Assembly: GCA_017991675.1 (NCBI GenBank)
Contig: JAGOQB010000005.1
Span: forward strand, 152,629 to 216,628
From: Phenylobacterium sp.
Lineage (GTDB): Bacteria > Pseudomonadota > Alphaproteobacteria > Caulobacterales > Caulobacteraceae
DNA length: 64,000 bases
Reading direction: 5' to 3'
This document shows, piece by piece, positions 33,534-41,311 of the stretch (the first letter of the stretch is position 1; every line of letters starts with the position of its first letter). A program made the position numbers and the translations under genes. Under the pieces are notes generated by a model that was not told the origin of the DNA, did not search any database, and worked only from the letters and a program-made list of their open reading frames with translations.

Positions 33534-34334
33534 ATGACCTATGTCGAGCAGGTGGTTCAGTGGCTGCGCGACCGCCTGGCGCGCGAGCCGTCGCTGGCCG
33601 ATCCGCGTGAGCTGAACGTCGCCCTGCGGGTGCTGGCGGTCTGGCGCTCGCGCGCGATCGCCGACGCTTATGTCCGTCACCATGGCGCGCGGATCATGCA
33701 GGGGCCCTTCGCCGGCATGGAGTACGTCACCTCGGCGACCGAGGGGGCCCTGACCCCGCGGCTGATCGGGACCTACGAATCGGAACTCCACCCCTATCTC
33801 GCGACCTTCGCGGCGAAGCCGCTGGATTGCGTGATCGATGTCGGCTGCGCCGAAGGCTACTACGCGGTCGGCCTGGCGCGGCTGATGCCGGGCGTCACGG
33901 TCCACGCCTTCGACATCCAGGAAAAGGCGCGGCTGGCCTGCGCCGAACTCGCCGCCAAGAACGGCGTGACGGACCGCGTCATCATCGGCGAACGCTTCGA
34001 GCCCGACGGTTTCGAGGCGTTCAAGGATCGTCGCTGCCTGGTGCTGGTCGACATCGAGGGAGCCGAGGACGACCTGCTGCGTCCCGACCTGTCGCCGGCC
34101 CTGGCCGGCATGGATCTGATCGTCGAGACCCACGGCGTCTACCGTCCCGGCGTGCTGGAACGGCTGGTCGAGCGGTTCGGCCCGACCCACGACATCGTTC
34201 GCCTCGATCCGCAGCCCAAGACCCTGCCGCTGCCCGACTTCCTGAAGGGCGCGAGCCACCTCGACCAGCTGCTGGCGGTCTGGGAGTTCCGGCTCCAGGC
34301 GACCCCCTGGCTGGTGATGACGCCGAAGGGGTAG
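33534..34334 (+). CDS. FkbM-like class I methyltransferase
   Basis: A 266-residue SAM-dependent methyltransferase. Motif I is CVIDVGCAEGYYAVGLARLM, with VHAFDIQEKAR (acidic residue at strand 2) and CLVLVDIEGAEDDLL, a D-I-E-G-A-E motif characteristic of FkbM-type methyltransferases. The C-terminal IVETHGVYRPGVLERLVERF also fits. FkbM-like enzymes O-methylate sugars or polyketides; nothing here defines the substrate. The ATG at 33534 is used (MTYVEQ), after a hairpin that covers its ribosome-binding site. It may be co-transcribed with the ABC pair. Confidence 0.85.
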   Translation: MTYVEQVVQWLRDRLAREPSLADPRELNVALRVLAVWRSRAIADAYVRHHGARIMQGPFAGMEYVTSATEGALTPRLIGTYESELHPYLATFAAKPLDCVIDVGCAEGYYAVGLARLMPGVTVHAFDIQEKARLACAELAAKNGVTDRVIIGERFEPDGFEAFKDRRCLVLVDIEGAEDDLLRPDLSPALAGMDLIVETHGVYRPGVLERLVERFGPTHDIVRLDPQPKTLPLPDFLKGASHLDQLLAVWEFRLQATPWLVMTPKG

Positions 34335-34360
34335 GTGACGGCTCGCTGGCCGTCCCTCAT

Positions 34361-34469
34361 CCGCTCACCCCGGCGAAGGCCGGGGCCCAAGCGGAATCGT
34401 AAACAAACAAGCAGCCCTCAGTCATGGTCGAAGCGCCGCTTGGGCCCCGGCCTTCGCCGGGGTGAGCGG
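34361..34469. repeat. Perfect 34-bp inverted repeat in convergent spacer
   Basis: Arms 34361-34394 and 34436-34469 are exact reverse complements over 34 bp, separated by a 41-nt AT-richer spacer. Each arm also contains a self-complementary CCCCGGC-GAAG-GCCGGGG unit. The element lies between the FkbM-like and YcaQ genes, which converge. It is likely a dispersed intergenic palindrome that doubles as a bidirectional terminator. Confidence 0.9.
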
Positions 34470-34472
34470 GGT

Positions 34473-35675
34473 CTAGTTCAGCGCGCTCGCCAGTCGCGCC
34501 GCAAGGTCCCCCTTCGGCGCGACCTCGACCCGGTCGAGGCCCAGCCAGCCGGCCATCAGCTTCAGCTCGGCGGCCAGCAAGGCCGGGGTCTGCTCGTTCG
34601 CGTCGGGTTCGGCATGGGCGGCCTGAACCATCAGCAGCCCTTTCTTGCGCTCGGCCTTCAGGTCGACCCGGGCCGTGATCGCCTCGCCCTGCAGGAACGG
34701 CAGCACGTAATAGCCGTGCACCCGCTTGTGGGCCGGGGTGTAGATCTCCAGCCGCACCCGGGTCCCGAACAGCCGCTCGGTCCGCTCGCGGAACCAGATC
34801 AGGTTGTCGAACGGCGAGAGCAGGGCGTTGGCCGCAACCTTGCGCGGGCGTTTCGCGTCGCGGTGGAGATAGGCCCCGTTCTCCCAACCCTTCACCTTCA
34901 CCGGCGTCAGGTCGCCGGCCTCGACCAGTTCGGCCAGGCGCGACTTGGTCTCGGCCACGCCCATGCGGAAGTAGTCGCGCAGGTCCCGTTCGGTGGCCAC
35001 GCCCTGGGCCCGCGCCGCGATCCGCAGCAGCTCGCGCTGCGCCTCCTCGCGGGGCGGCGGGTCCTCGAGAGCGGCCTGGGGCAGCACCTTCTCGGGCAGG
35101 CCGTAGACCCGCTCGAAGGTTCCGCGGCGGGTGGCGGTGGTCAGCTCGCCGACCCAGAACAGGCTTTCCAGCGCGCGCTTGCCCTCGCTCCAGCCCCACC
35201 AGCTGCCGGCGCCCTTGGCCCCCAGGCTGAGCTCCGAGGCCGGCATCGGCCCGCGGGCGGCGATCTCGTCCAGGCACTTGTCGATGAAGTCGCCGTGGCT
35301 GCGCAGGAACCGGGCAACGCCTTTCCAGACGCCGACCCCGGCGCGGGCGTCGTCCATCCGCCAGCGCAGCAGCCGGTGGGTCGCGGCCGGCAGCAGCGAG
35401 GCCTCGTGCGCCCAGTATTCGACCAGGGCCGGACGCTTGCCCCAGGCGATCTCCTCCAGCAGCGGCCGCGGATAGGCGCCGAGCCGCGAGAACGCCGGCA
35501 GGTAGTGGGTGCGCGAGACCACGTTGACCGAGTCGATCTGCACGACCCCCAGCCGCTCGATGGTCTTCAACAGGTGGCGCTTGCCAGGCGCGGCCGGTCG
35601 CCGCTCGGCGAAGCCCTGCGCGGCCAGCGCGATGCGCCGGGCCTCGCGGGCCGAGATCTCCTCCACCCCCGTCAC
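34473..35675 (-). CDS. YcaQ/AlkX-type interstrand-crosslink DNA glycosylase
   Basis: A 400-residue winged-helix protein of the HTH_42 (YcaQ) family. The visible catalytic-type motif VQIDSVNVVSRTHYL (Q-x-D) and the segments ALVEYWAHEASLLP, LLSPFDNLIWFRERTERLFG and RVHGYYVLPFLQGEAITARVDLKAER match E. coli YcaQ, which unhooks DNA interstrand crosslinks by base excision. It is thus probably a DNA repair glycosylase. The start is a GTG at 35675, 6 nt after the ppk2 stop, so ppk2 and this gene are likely co-transcribed. Confidence 0.9.
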   Translation of the reverse strand: MTGVEEISAREARRIALAAQGFAERRPAAPGKRHLLKTIERLGVVQIDSVNVVSRTHYLPAFSRLGAYPRPLLEEIAWGKRPALVEYWAHEASLLPAATHRLLRWRMDDARAGVGVWKGVARFLRSHGDFIDKCLDEIAARGPMPASELSLGAKGAGSWWGWSEGKRALESLFWVGELTTATRRGTFERVYGLPEKVLPQAALEDPPPREEAQRELLRIAARAQGVATERDLRDYFRMGVAETKSRLAELVEAGDLTPVKVKGWENGAYLHRDAKRPRKVAANALLSPFDNLIWFRERTERLFGTRVRLEIYTPAHKRVHGYYVLPFLQGEAITARVDLKAERKKGLLMVQAAHAEPDANEQTPALLAAELKLMAGWLGLDRVEVAPKGDLAARLASALN

Positions 35676-35681
35676 CCGCGG

Positions 35682-36455
35682 CTACTTGTTCAGGCGGCCT
35701 TCGGCGATGGCGCCGATCTCGAACGGGAACAGCACCTTGCCGTCGGGCGCCTCGACCGTGTCGGCGATCTCCTGCGGCGCGATGGTCTTGACCAGGTGGC
35801 GCATGACGTTGATGCGCGCGACCTTCTTCTTGTCGGTGACCACGCAGGTCCAGGGCGACTCCGCCTGATGCGTGCGGGTCAGCATCGTGTCCCGCGCGGC
35901 GCTGTAGTCGGCCCACTTCTCCTGCGCCACGTCGTCCAGCGGGCTGGTCTTCAGCGCCTTCAGCGGGTCTTCGCGCCGCTCCTTCAGGCGCTCGGCCTGT
36001 TCCTTCTGGCTGATGTCGAGCCAGATCTTCACCAGCTTCAGGCCGCTCTCGACCAGCATCTCCTCGAAATGCGGCACGTCGCGCAGGAAGATCTCCTGGT
36101 CCTTCTGGCTGGCGAACCCCATCACCCGCTCGACCCCGGCGCGGTTGTACCAGGAGCGGTTGAAGATCACGACCTGGCCGGCCGACGGCAGGTGCGGGAC
36201 ATAGCGCTGGAAGTACCACTGGCTGGATTCCAGCTCGGTGGGCTTGGGCAGCGCCACCACCCGTGTCGCGCGGATCGACATATGCTCGGTGATCCGGCTG
36301 ATCGCACCGTCCTTGCCGGCCGCGTCGCGGCCTTCGAAGATCACCAGCACCTTGTCGCCCGCCTTCATCGCGTGCTGCTGATAGCGCACCAGGGCCAGCT
36401 GCAGCTCCGCGAGCTCGGCCTCGTACGCGTCGTCGCCGTTGTCTGACTTCGCCAT
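35682..36455 (-). CDS. ppk2: Polyphosphate kinase 2
   Basis: A 257-residue PPK2-family kinase that transfers phosphate between polyphosphate and nucleotides, typically making GTP/ATP from NDP. Features are IFEGRDAAGKDG (Walker A-type loop), SQWYFQRYVPHLPSAGQVVIFNRSWYNRAGVERVMGF (Walker B and lid region; quoted in parts: NRSWYNRAG) and LKTSPLDDVAQEKW. Single-domain length suits class I PPK2. The frame remains open on the minus strand far upstream across rsmE and gshA, but only the part from ATG 36455 is the real gene. It is divergent from rsmE. Confidence 0.95.
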   Translation of the reverse strand: MAKSDNGDDAYEAELAELQLALVRYQQHAMKAGDKVLVIFEGRDAAGKDGAISRITEHMSIRATRVVALPKPTELESSQWYFQRYVPHLPSAGQVVIFNRSWYNRAGVERVMGFASQKDQEIFLRDVPHFEEMLVESGLKLVKIWLDISQKEQAERLKERREDPLKALKTSPLDDVAQEKWADYSAARDTMLTRTHQAESPWTCVVTDKKKVARINVMRHLVKTIAPQEIADTVEAPDGKVLFPFEIGAIAEGRLNK

Positions 36456-36503
36456 GGATCGAAGCCTAGTCCTGAACCGCCGCCCAGGGCTAGAACCTCG
36501 TGC

Positions 36504-37238
36504 ATGATCCGTCTTCACGTCGCCGCCGACCTTTCCCAGGACGTCGCCCTCGGGCTCGACCATGGCCAGAGCCACTACCTGACCTCGGTGATGCGCCGGG
36601 CGGTCGGCGACGAGCTGCTGGTCTTCAACGGCCGGGATGGGGAGTGGCGCGCCGTGATCGAGGTGGCCGGCAAGCGCGGCGTCATCCTGCGGCCGATGGC
36701 CTTGGAACGGCGCCAAGCGTTCGGTCCGGACCTCGACCTCGTCATCGCCCTGGTCAAGCGCACGCGGGTCGAGACCATCGTCGAGAAGGCCGCCGAACTC
36801 GGCGCGCGCCGCGTGCGGCTGGTGATCACCGAGCGCACCAACGCCGAGCGCACCCGCGTCGACCGCCTGGCGGCCATCGCCGCCGAGGCCGCCGAACAGA
36901 CCGGCCGCCTCGACGTGCCGGAGATTTTCGAGCCGGTGAAGCTGGCCAAACTGATCGAGGGCTGGGAGGCCCCGCGCCGGCTGCTGTTCTGCGACGAAGC
37001 CGGCGAAGCGAGACCTGTGCTGGCGGCCCTGGAGGGCGCGGCGCCGGCCCCCTGGTCCATCCTGGTCGGCCCTGAGGGCGGCTTCTCGCCCAGCGAGCGC
37101 GACGCTTTGCGGAACCTTCCCTACGCCACGCCCGCTACCCTGGGGCCGCGGATTCTGCGGGCCGACACCGCCGCCATCAGCGCCCTTACCCTTTGGCAGG
37201 CCGCTCAGGGCGACTGGCGGAGCCATGAGGTTTCCTGA
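36504..37238 (+). CDS. rsmE: 16S rRNA m3U1498 methyltransferase
   Basis: A 244-residue SPOUT methyltransferase that methylates N3 of U1498 in 16S rRNA. Visible features are the PUA-like N-terminus with HYLTSVMRRAVGD, then VKRTRVETIVEKAAELGA, ILVGPEGGFSPSERDAL (knot SAM site) and LGPRILRADTAAISAL. Length is standard. The upstream spacer with ppk2 is 48 nt. The stop lies in the first of two direct 13-nt repeats, and gshA follows on the same strand 90 nt later. Confidence 0.96.
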   Translation: MIRLHVAADLSQDVALGLDHGQSHYLTSVMRRAVGDELLVFNGRDGEWRAVIEVAGKRGVILRPMALERRQAFGPDLDLVIALVKRTRVETIVEKAAELGARRVRLVITERTNAERTRVDRLAAIAAEAAEQTGRLDVPEIFEPVKLAKLIEGWEAPRRLLFCDEAGEARPVLAALEGAAPAPWSILVGPEGGFSPSERDALRNLPYATPATLGPRILRADTAAISALTLWQAAQGDWRSHEVS

Positions 37239-37328
37239 GGCGCCTTGAGGTTTCCTGAATTGCGCCCACCTGTCTGAGCGGCGTAAAGATCGCGCCGCTT
37301 TAGGCTGGATTGGGCTGGGGAGAACGAG

Positions 37329-38687
37329 ATGGCCGACGTCGTGACCGACGAGCGTCCCCTCACGCTGGAGGACCTGGTCCGCTGGTTCGAGGCTGGGGAA
37401 AAGCCCGCCAGCGCTTGGCGCGTGGGCGCCGAGCACGAGAAGTTCGTGTTCCGCCTGGGGACCGCCGAACCGATTCCGTATGACGGCCCGGCCGGCATCC
37501 AGGCCCTGCTCAACGGCCTGACGCGATTCGGCTGGAAGGGCGTCTACGAGGGCGACAACATCATCGCCCTGGAACGCGGCATGGCCAATGTCAGCCTCGA
37601 GCCCGGCGGCCAGTTCGAACTCTCGGGCGCGCCGCTGGAGACCATGCACGACATCTGCGAGGAGACCGGCCAGCACCTCACCGAGGTGAAGACCGTCGCC
37701 GACGAGCTCGGCCTCGGCTTCCTCGGCCTCGGCTTCACGCCGATCTGGCGGCGGGACGAGATCCCGGTCATGCCCAAGGGCCGCTACAAGATCATGCGCG
37801 AGTACATGCCCAAGGTCGGCAAGCTCGGCCTCGACATGATGTTCCGCACCTGTACGGTCCAGGCCAATCTGGACTTCGGCTCGGAAGCCGACATGGTGGC
37901 CAAGTTCCGCGCCAGCCTGGCCCTGCAGCCGATCGCCACTGCGCTGTTCGCCAATTCGCCGTTCATCGAGGGCAAGCCCTCGGGCTTCCTGTCGGCCCGC
38001 GCCAATGTCTGGACCGACACCGATCCCGACCGCACCGGCATGCTGGACTTCGTGTTCGCCGACGGCTTCGGCTACGAGACTTACGCCAACTACGCCCTCG
38101 ACGTGCCGATGTACTTCGCCAAGCGCGACGGCAAGTACGTCGACCTGGCCGGCCGTTCGTTCCGCAAGTTCATGGCCGGCGAACTGGCCGAACTGCCCGG
38201 CGACCGCCCCAGCCTCAAGGACTGGGCCGACCACACCACCACCGCCTTCCCGGAAGTGCGCCTGAAGCAGTACCTGGAGATGCGCGGCGCCGATTCCGGG
38301 CCCTGGAGCCGCCTCTGCGCCCTGCCGGCGCTGTGGGCGGGGATCTTCTACGACCAGGCCGCGCTCGCCGCCGCCTGGGACCTCTGCAAGGACTGGCGGG
38401 TCGAAGACCACGAGCGCCTGCGCGCCGACGTCGCCCGCCTGGGCCTCAAGGCCCAGGTGAACGGCCGCAGCGTCCAGGACGTGGCCAAGGACATGGTCGC
38501 CATCGCCAAGCAGGGCCTGAAGAACCGCAACCGGCTCAGCGCCGGCATGGTCGACGAGAGCGGCTATCTGGCCGAGCTGGAGGACATCGCCGACAGCGGC
38601 CTCACCCCGGCCGACCGGCTGCTCGACCTCTATCACGGCCCGTGGAAGGGCGACGTGCGCCGGGTGTTCGAAGACTTCGCCTACTGA
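37329..38687 (+). CDS. gshA: Glutamate-cysteine ligase (plant-type GshA)
   Basis: A 452-residue glutamate-cysteine ligase of the alphaproteobacterial/plant class, catalysing the first step of glutathione synthesis in the cytosol. Visible features are RVGAEHEKFVFRL near residue 35, NIIALERGMANVSLEPGGQFELS (substrate Glu/Gln pocket), GFTPIWRRDEIPVMPKGRYK and MMFRTCTVQANLDFGS. The ATG at 37329 follows GGGGAGAAC. It connects to the periplasmic gamma-glutamyltransferase at 18.1 kb through the glutathione pool. Confidence 0.96.
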   Translation: MADVVTDERPLTLEDLVRWFEAGEKPASAWRVGAEHEKFVFRLGTAEPIPYDGPAGIQALLNGLTRFGWKGVYEGDNIIALERGMANVSLEPGGQFELSGAPLETMHDICEETGQHLTEVKTVADELGLGFLGLGFTPIWRRDEIPVMPKGRYKIMREYMPKVGKLGLDMMFRTCTVQANLDFGSEADMVAKFRASLALQPIATALFANSPFIEGKPSGFLSARANVWTDTDPDRTGMLDFVFADGFGYETYANYALDVPMYFAKRDGKYVDLAGRSFRKFMAGELAELPGDRPSLKDWADHTTTAFPEVRLKQYLEMRGADSGPWSRLCALPALWAGIFYDQAALAAAWDLCKDWRVEDHERLRADVARLGLKAQVNGRSVQDVAKDMVAIAKQGLKNRNRLSAGMVDESGYLAELEDIADSGLTPADRLLDLYHGPWKGDVRRVFEDFAY

Positions 38688-38689
38688 TC

Positions 38690-38711
38690 GGGCGGCCCCG
38701 GCTCGCCGCCC
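38690..38711. terminator. Short hairpin between gshA and DUF427 gene
   Basis: GGGCGGC (38690-38696) and GCCGCCC (38705-38711) form a 7-bp stem with an 8-nt loop in the convergent spacer. GC-rich with no clear T tract; a modest terminator candidate. Confidence 0.4.
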
Positions 38712-38720
38712 CCGCCGGCC

Positions 38721-39209
38721 CTAGCCTTCGGGGGACGGCGAGGTGACGTTCGGCGGCCAATGGTCGCGCTGGCTGGCGCCCGCGCCGCTGTCGGTATGCT
38801 GCACGATCTGGTCGACCGCCGCATGCGGGTGCTTGGGATCGACGAGCATGTCCTCGACCGCATAGACCTCGACCTTGTCGGGATAGAAGGCCAGCCGGCC
38901 CCGAATGGCGTCCATCGCCGGGTACGGCTCCTCGTAGGTCCAGACCGCGTTCTCGGCGAACCGGCCGTCCATCAGGATCGTGTAGTAGGCCGCGTCGCCC
39001 TTGTACGGACAATGGGTTTTGCGCTCGCTGCGCGAGAAGTACTCCATCGAAACGTCCGCCCGCGGGAAGTAGGCGACCGGCGCATAGCTCGCCTCGGTGA
39101 GGATCAGGACGTCGCCGCTGTCGGCGATCACGTGCTCGCCGTACATGACGCGCCAGCGGGTCTTGGCCGGGGTGATGTCGATGGGATGGTCGGGGCCGGG
39201 GGTCAGCAT
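38721..39209 (-). CDS. DUF427 domain protein
   Basis: A 162-residue soluble protein with the DUF427 core: ITPAKTRWRVMYGEHVIADS, then YAPVAYFPRADVSMEYFSRSERKTHCPYKGDAAYYTI (partially quoted: THCPYKGDAAYY), WTYEEPYPAMDAIRGRLAFYPDKVEV. The family has a beta-rich fold of unknown function. Length is longer than single DUF427 domains owing to a C-terminal extension (about 45 residues). The start ATG at 39209 has GGAGGAGCGTCC on the coding strand. Confidence 0.88.
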   Translation of the reverse strand: MLTPGPDHPIDITPAKTRWRVMYGEHVIADSGDVLILTEASYAPVAYFPRADVSMEYFSRSERKTHCPYKGDAAYYTILMDGRFAENAVWTYEEPYPAMDAIRGRLAFYPDKVEVYAVEDMLVDPKHPHAAVDQIVQHTDSGAGASQRDHWPPNVTSPSPEG

Positions 39210-39397
39210 GGGGACGCTCCTCCTTCGTGCAGATGCAACGCTTAAGGTGGGGGGCAGGCTCCCTCATTGCCAAGCTTCAGGCGCCCGATTGCTTGTGCTC
39301 GACCCGGCTGCGTGATCTTCTCCCGCCAAATTAGCCGGCGGGGGCGAAAACGACCCTCTGAAGAGCCGGCAGTCCAAGGAATCGGAATACCGCCCTC

Positions 39398-41239
39398 ATG
39401 AACATCGTAATCCTTTTGGGGATCGTCATTACGTTGGCGACCGGGATCCCCGTCCTCATGCAGTTGCTCAAGCAGCATCCGCGAGGGCTGATCATCCTGT
39501 TCTTCGCCGAGATGTGGGAGCGGTTCTCCTACTACGGGATGCGCGGCATCCTGATCTTCTTCCTGACCCAGCATCTGCTGTTCGACGACGCCACCGCCGG
39601 GGCGCAATACGGCTCCTACACCAGCCTGGTCTATCTGCTGCCGCTGATCGGCGGTCTGCTCGCCGACCGCTATCTCGGCACCCGCAAGGCGGTGGCCTTC
39701 GGCGCCCTGCTGCTGGTGGCCGGCCACCTGACCATGGCGGTCGAGGGCAAGCCCGCGACCCAGCAGCTCGTCTATGGCGGCCAGAAGTACGAGGTCGTCG
39801 CCGAGGGGCGGATGGAATCGCGCACCGTCAAGCTGATGGTCGGCGACAAGGCCTATGACTTCGGTCCCGCCGAGGGCGGCGGCCTGGAGATCAAGGGCCT
39901 GCAGGCCGGCGGCCCGCTGCCGCCCGTCCTGGCCAAGGACAGCTTCACCATGGAGAAGCAGGTCGATCCGCTCGGCAAGAACGCGTTCTACCTGGCGGTT
40001 TCGCTGATCATCATGGGCGTCGGCTTCCTGAAGCCGAACATCTCCACCATCGTCGGCCAGCTCTATCCGCAGGGCGACCCGCGCCGGGACTCCGGCTTCA
40101 CGCTCTACTATTACGGCATCAACCTCGGGGCCTTCTGGGCCTCGGTGCTCTGCGGCCTGCTTGGCCAGACGGTCGGCTGGTGGGCGGGCTTCGGCCTCGC
40201 CGGCGTCGGCATGGCCCTGGGGTGGGTGGTCTTCGTGTTCGGCAAGCCGCTGCTGCAGGGCAAGGGCGAACCGCCGAACCTCGAACTGCTGAAGGCGCCG
40301 GTCGCCGGTCCCATCAATCGCGAATGGCTGATCTACATCCTGGCCATCCTCGGCGTGGCCCCGATCTGGCTGCTGGTGCAGAGCAACCAGCTGGTCGGCT
40401 GGGCGCTCGGGATCTCCACCGTCCTGGCGCTGCTGTTCATCGGCTACTTCCTGACCGTGAAGTGCGACAAGATCGAGCGCGAGCGGATGCTGCTGGCGCT
40501 GGTGCTGATCTTCGGCTCGGTGGTGTTCTTCACCCTGTTCGAACAGGCCGGCACCTCGCTCAACCTGTTCGCCGCCCGTAACGTCGACCTGCTGGGCATT
40601 TCCGCGGCCCAGACCCAGTCGTTCAACGCTGGCTTCATCCTGATCTTCGCCCCCATCTTCGCGGCGATGTGGGCCTGGCTGGGCGCCCGCGGCCGCGACC
40701 CGAATCCGACTCTGAAGTTCGGCTTCGGCCTGCTGCAGGTCGGCCTCGGCTTCCTGGTCGTGGTCTGGGCTCAGGGCCTGGCCGACGACAACTACCGCCT
40801 GCCGCTGATCATTCTGGCGCTGCTCTACATGCTGCACACCACGGGCGAGCTCTTCCTCTCGCCGGTGGGCCTGTCCGAAATCACCAAGCTCTCGGTCGCC
40901 TCGGTGGTGTCGTTCATGATGGCGGTGTGGTTCCTCGCCTCGTCGATCGCCCAGTTCGTCGGCGGCGCCATCGCCGGCGCGATGGGGACCGAGACAGTCG
41001 GCGGCCAGGTGCTGGATCCGGCTGCGGCGCTGGCCACCTCGATGGACGGCTTCAACAAGCTCGGCTGGGCCGGCGTCGGCGTCGGCGTGGTCTTCGTGGT
41101 GCTGAGCTTCTTCATCAAGCACTGGGCCCACGGCGCCAACAATCCGGCTCACGCCCAGCCCGAGCCGATCGCTCCGGTGCTGGACGGCGAACGCCAGGCC
41201 GTGAACCCGGCCTCGGTCCGGGCTGACCGCGAGAGCTGA
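39398..41239 (+). CDS. POT family proton-dependent peptide transporter
   Basis: A 613-residue major-facilitator transporter of the POT/PTR2 family, moving di/tripeptides with protons across the inner membrane. The first-helix signature is AEMWERFSYYGMRGIL (E-x-x-E-R-F-x-Y-Y-G); other family segments are FYLAVSLIIMGVGFLKPNIS and TLYYYGINLGAFWASVLCG (PTR2 motif). About 80 mostly hydrophilic residues (roughly 125-200, starting EGKPATQQLVYGGQKYEV) are inserted between transmembrane segments compared with E. coli Dtp proteins. The ATG at 39398 lies after a 188-nt spacer. A clear terminator follows. Confidence 0.93.
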   Translation: MNIVILLGIVITLATGIPVLMQLLKQHPRGLIILFFAEMWERFSYYGMRGILIFFLTQHLLFDDATAGAQYGSYTSLVYLLPLIGGLLADRYLGTRKAVAFGALLLVAGHLTMAVEGKPATQQLVYGGQKYEVVAEGRMESRTVKLMVGDKAYDFGPAEGGGLEIKGLQAGGPLPPVLAKDSFTMEKQVDPLGKNAFYLAVSLIIMGVGFLKPNISTIVGQLYPQGDPRRDSGFTLYYYGINLGAFWASVLCGLLGQTVGWWAGFGLAGVGMALGWVVFVFGKPLLQGKGEPPNLELLKAPVAGPINREWLIYILAILGVAPIWLLVQSNQLVGWALGISTVLALLFIGYFLTVKCDKIERERMLLALVLIFGSVVFFTLFEQAGTSLNLFAARNVDLLGISAAQTQSFNAGFILIFAPIFAAMWAWLGARGRDPNPTLKFGFGLLQVGLGFLVVVWAQGLADDNYRLPLIILALLYMLHTTGELFLSPVGLSEITKLSVASVVSFMMAVWFLASSIAQFVGGAIAGAMGTETVGGQVLDPAAALATSMDGFNKLGWAGVGVGVVFVVLSFFIKHWAHGANNPAHAQPEPIAPVLDGERQAVNPASVRADRES

Positions 41240-41265
41240 TCGCGGCCTGCCTGAGGCATGAATAG

Positions 41266-41302
41266 GGGCCGGGCGCAGCGATGCGTCCGGCCCTTCTTCG
41301 TT
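41266..41302. terminator. Rho-independent terminator between POT and TonB receptor genes
   Basis: GGGCCGGGCGCA (41266-41277), 4-nt loop, TGCGTCCGGCCC (41282-41293), one G-U pair, followed by TTCTTCGTT. A 12-bp GC stem with a T-rich tail serves the convergent POT gene directly; it can also slow transcription from the other side. Confidence 0.75.
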
Positions 41303-41311
41303 GGGGCTGCT

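Noticed and set aside
36456-38636. Very long minus-strand open frame upstream of the ppk2 start (antisense to rsmE and gshA)
   Set aside because: High GC keeps antisense frames open; the sequence is low-complexity and lacks domains, and rsmE and gshA on the plus strand are clear genes.
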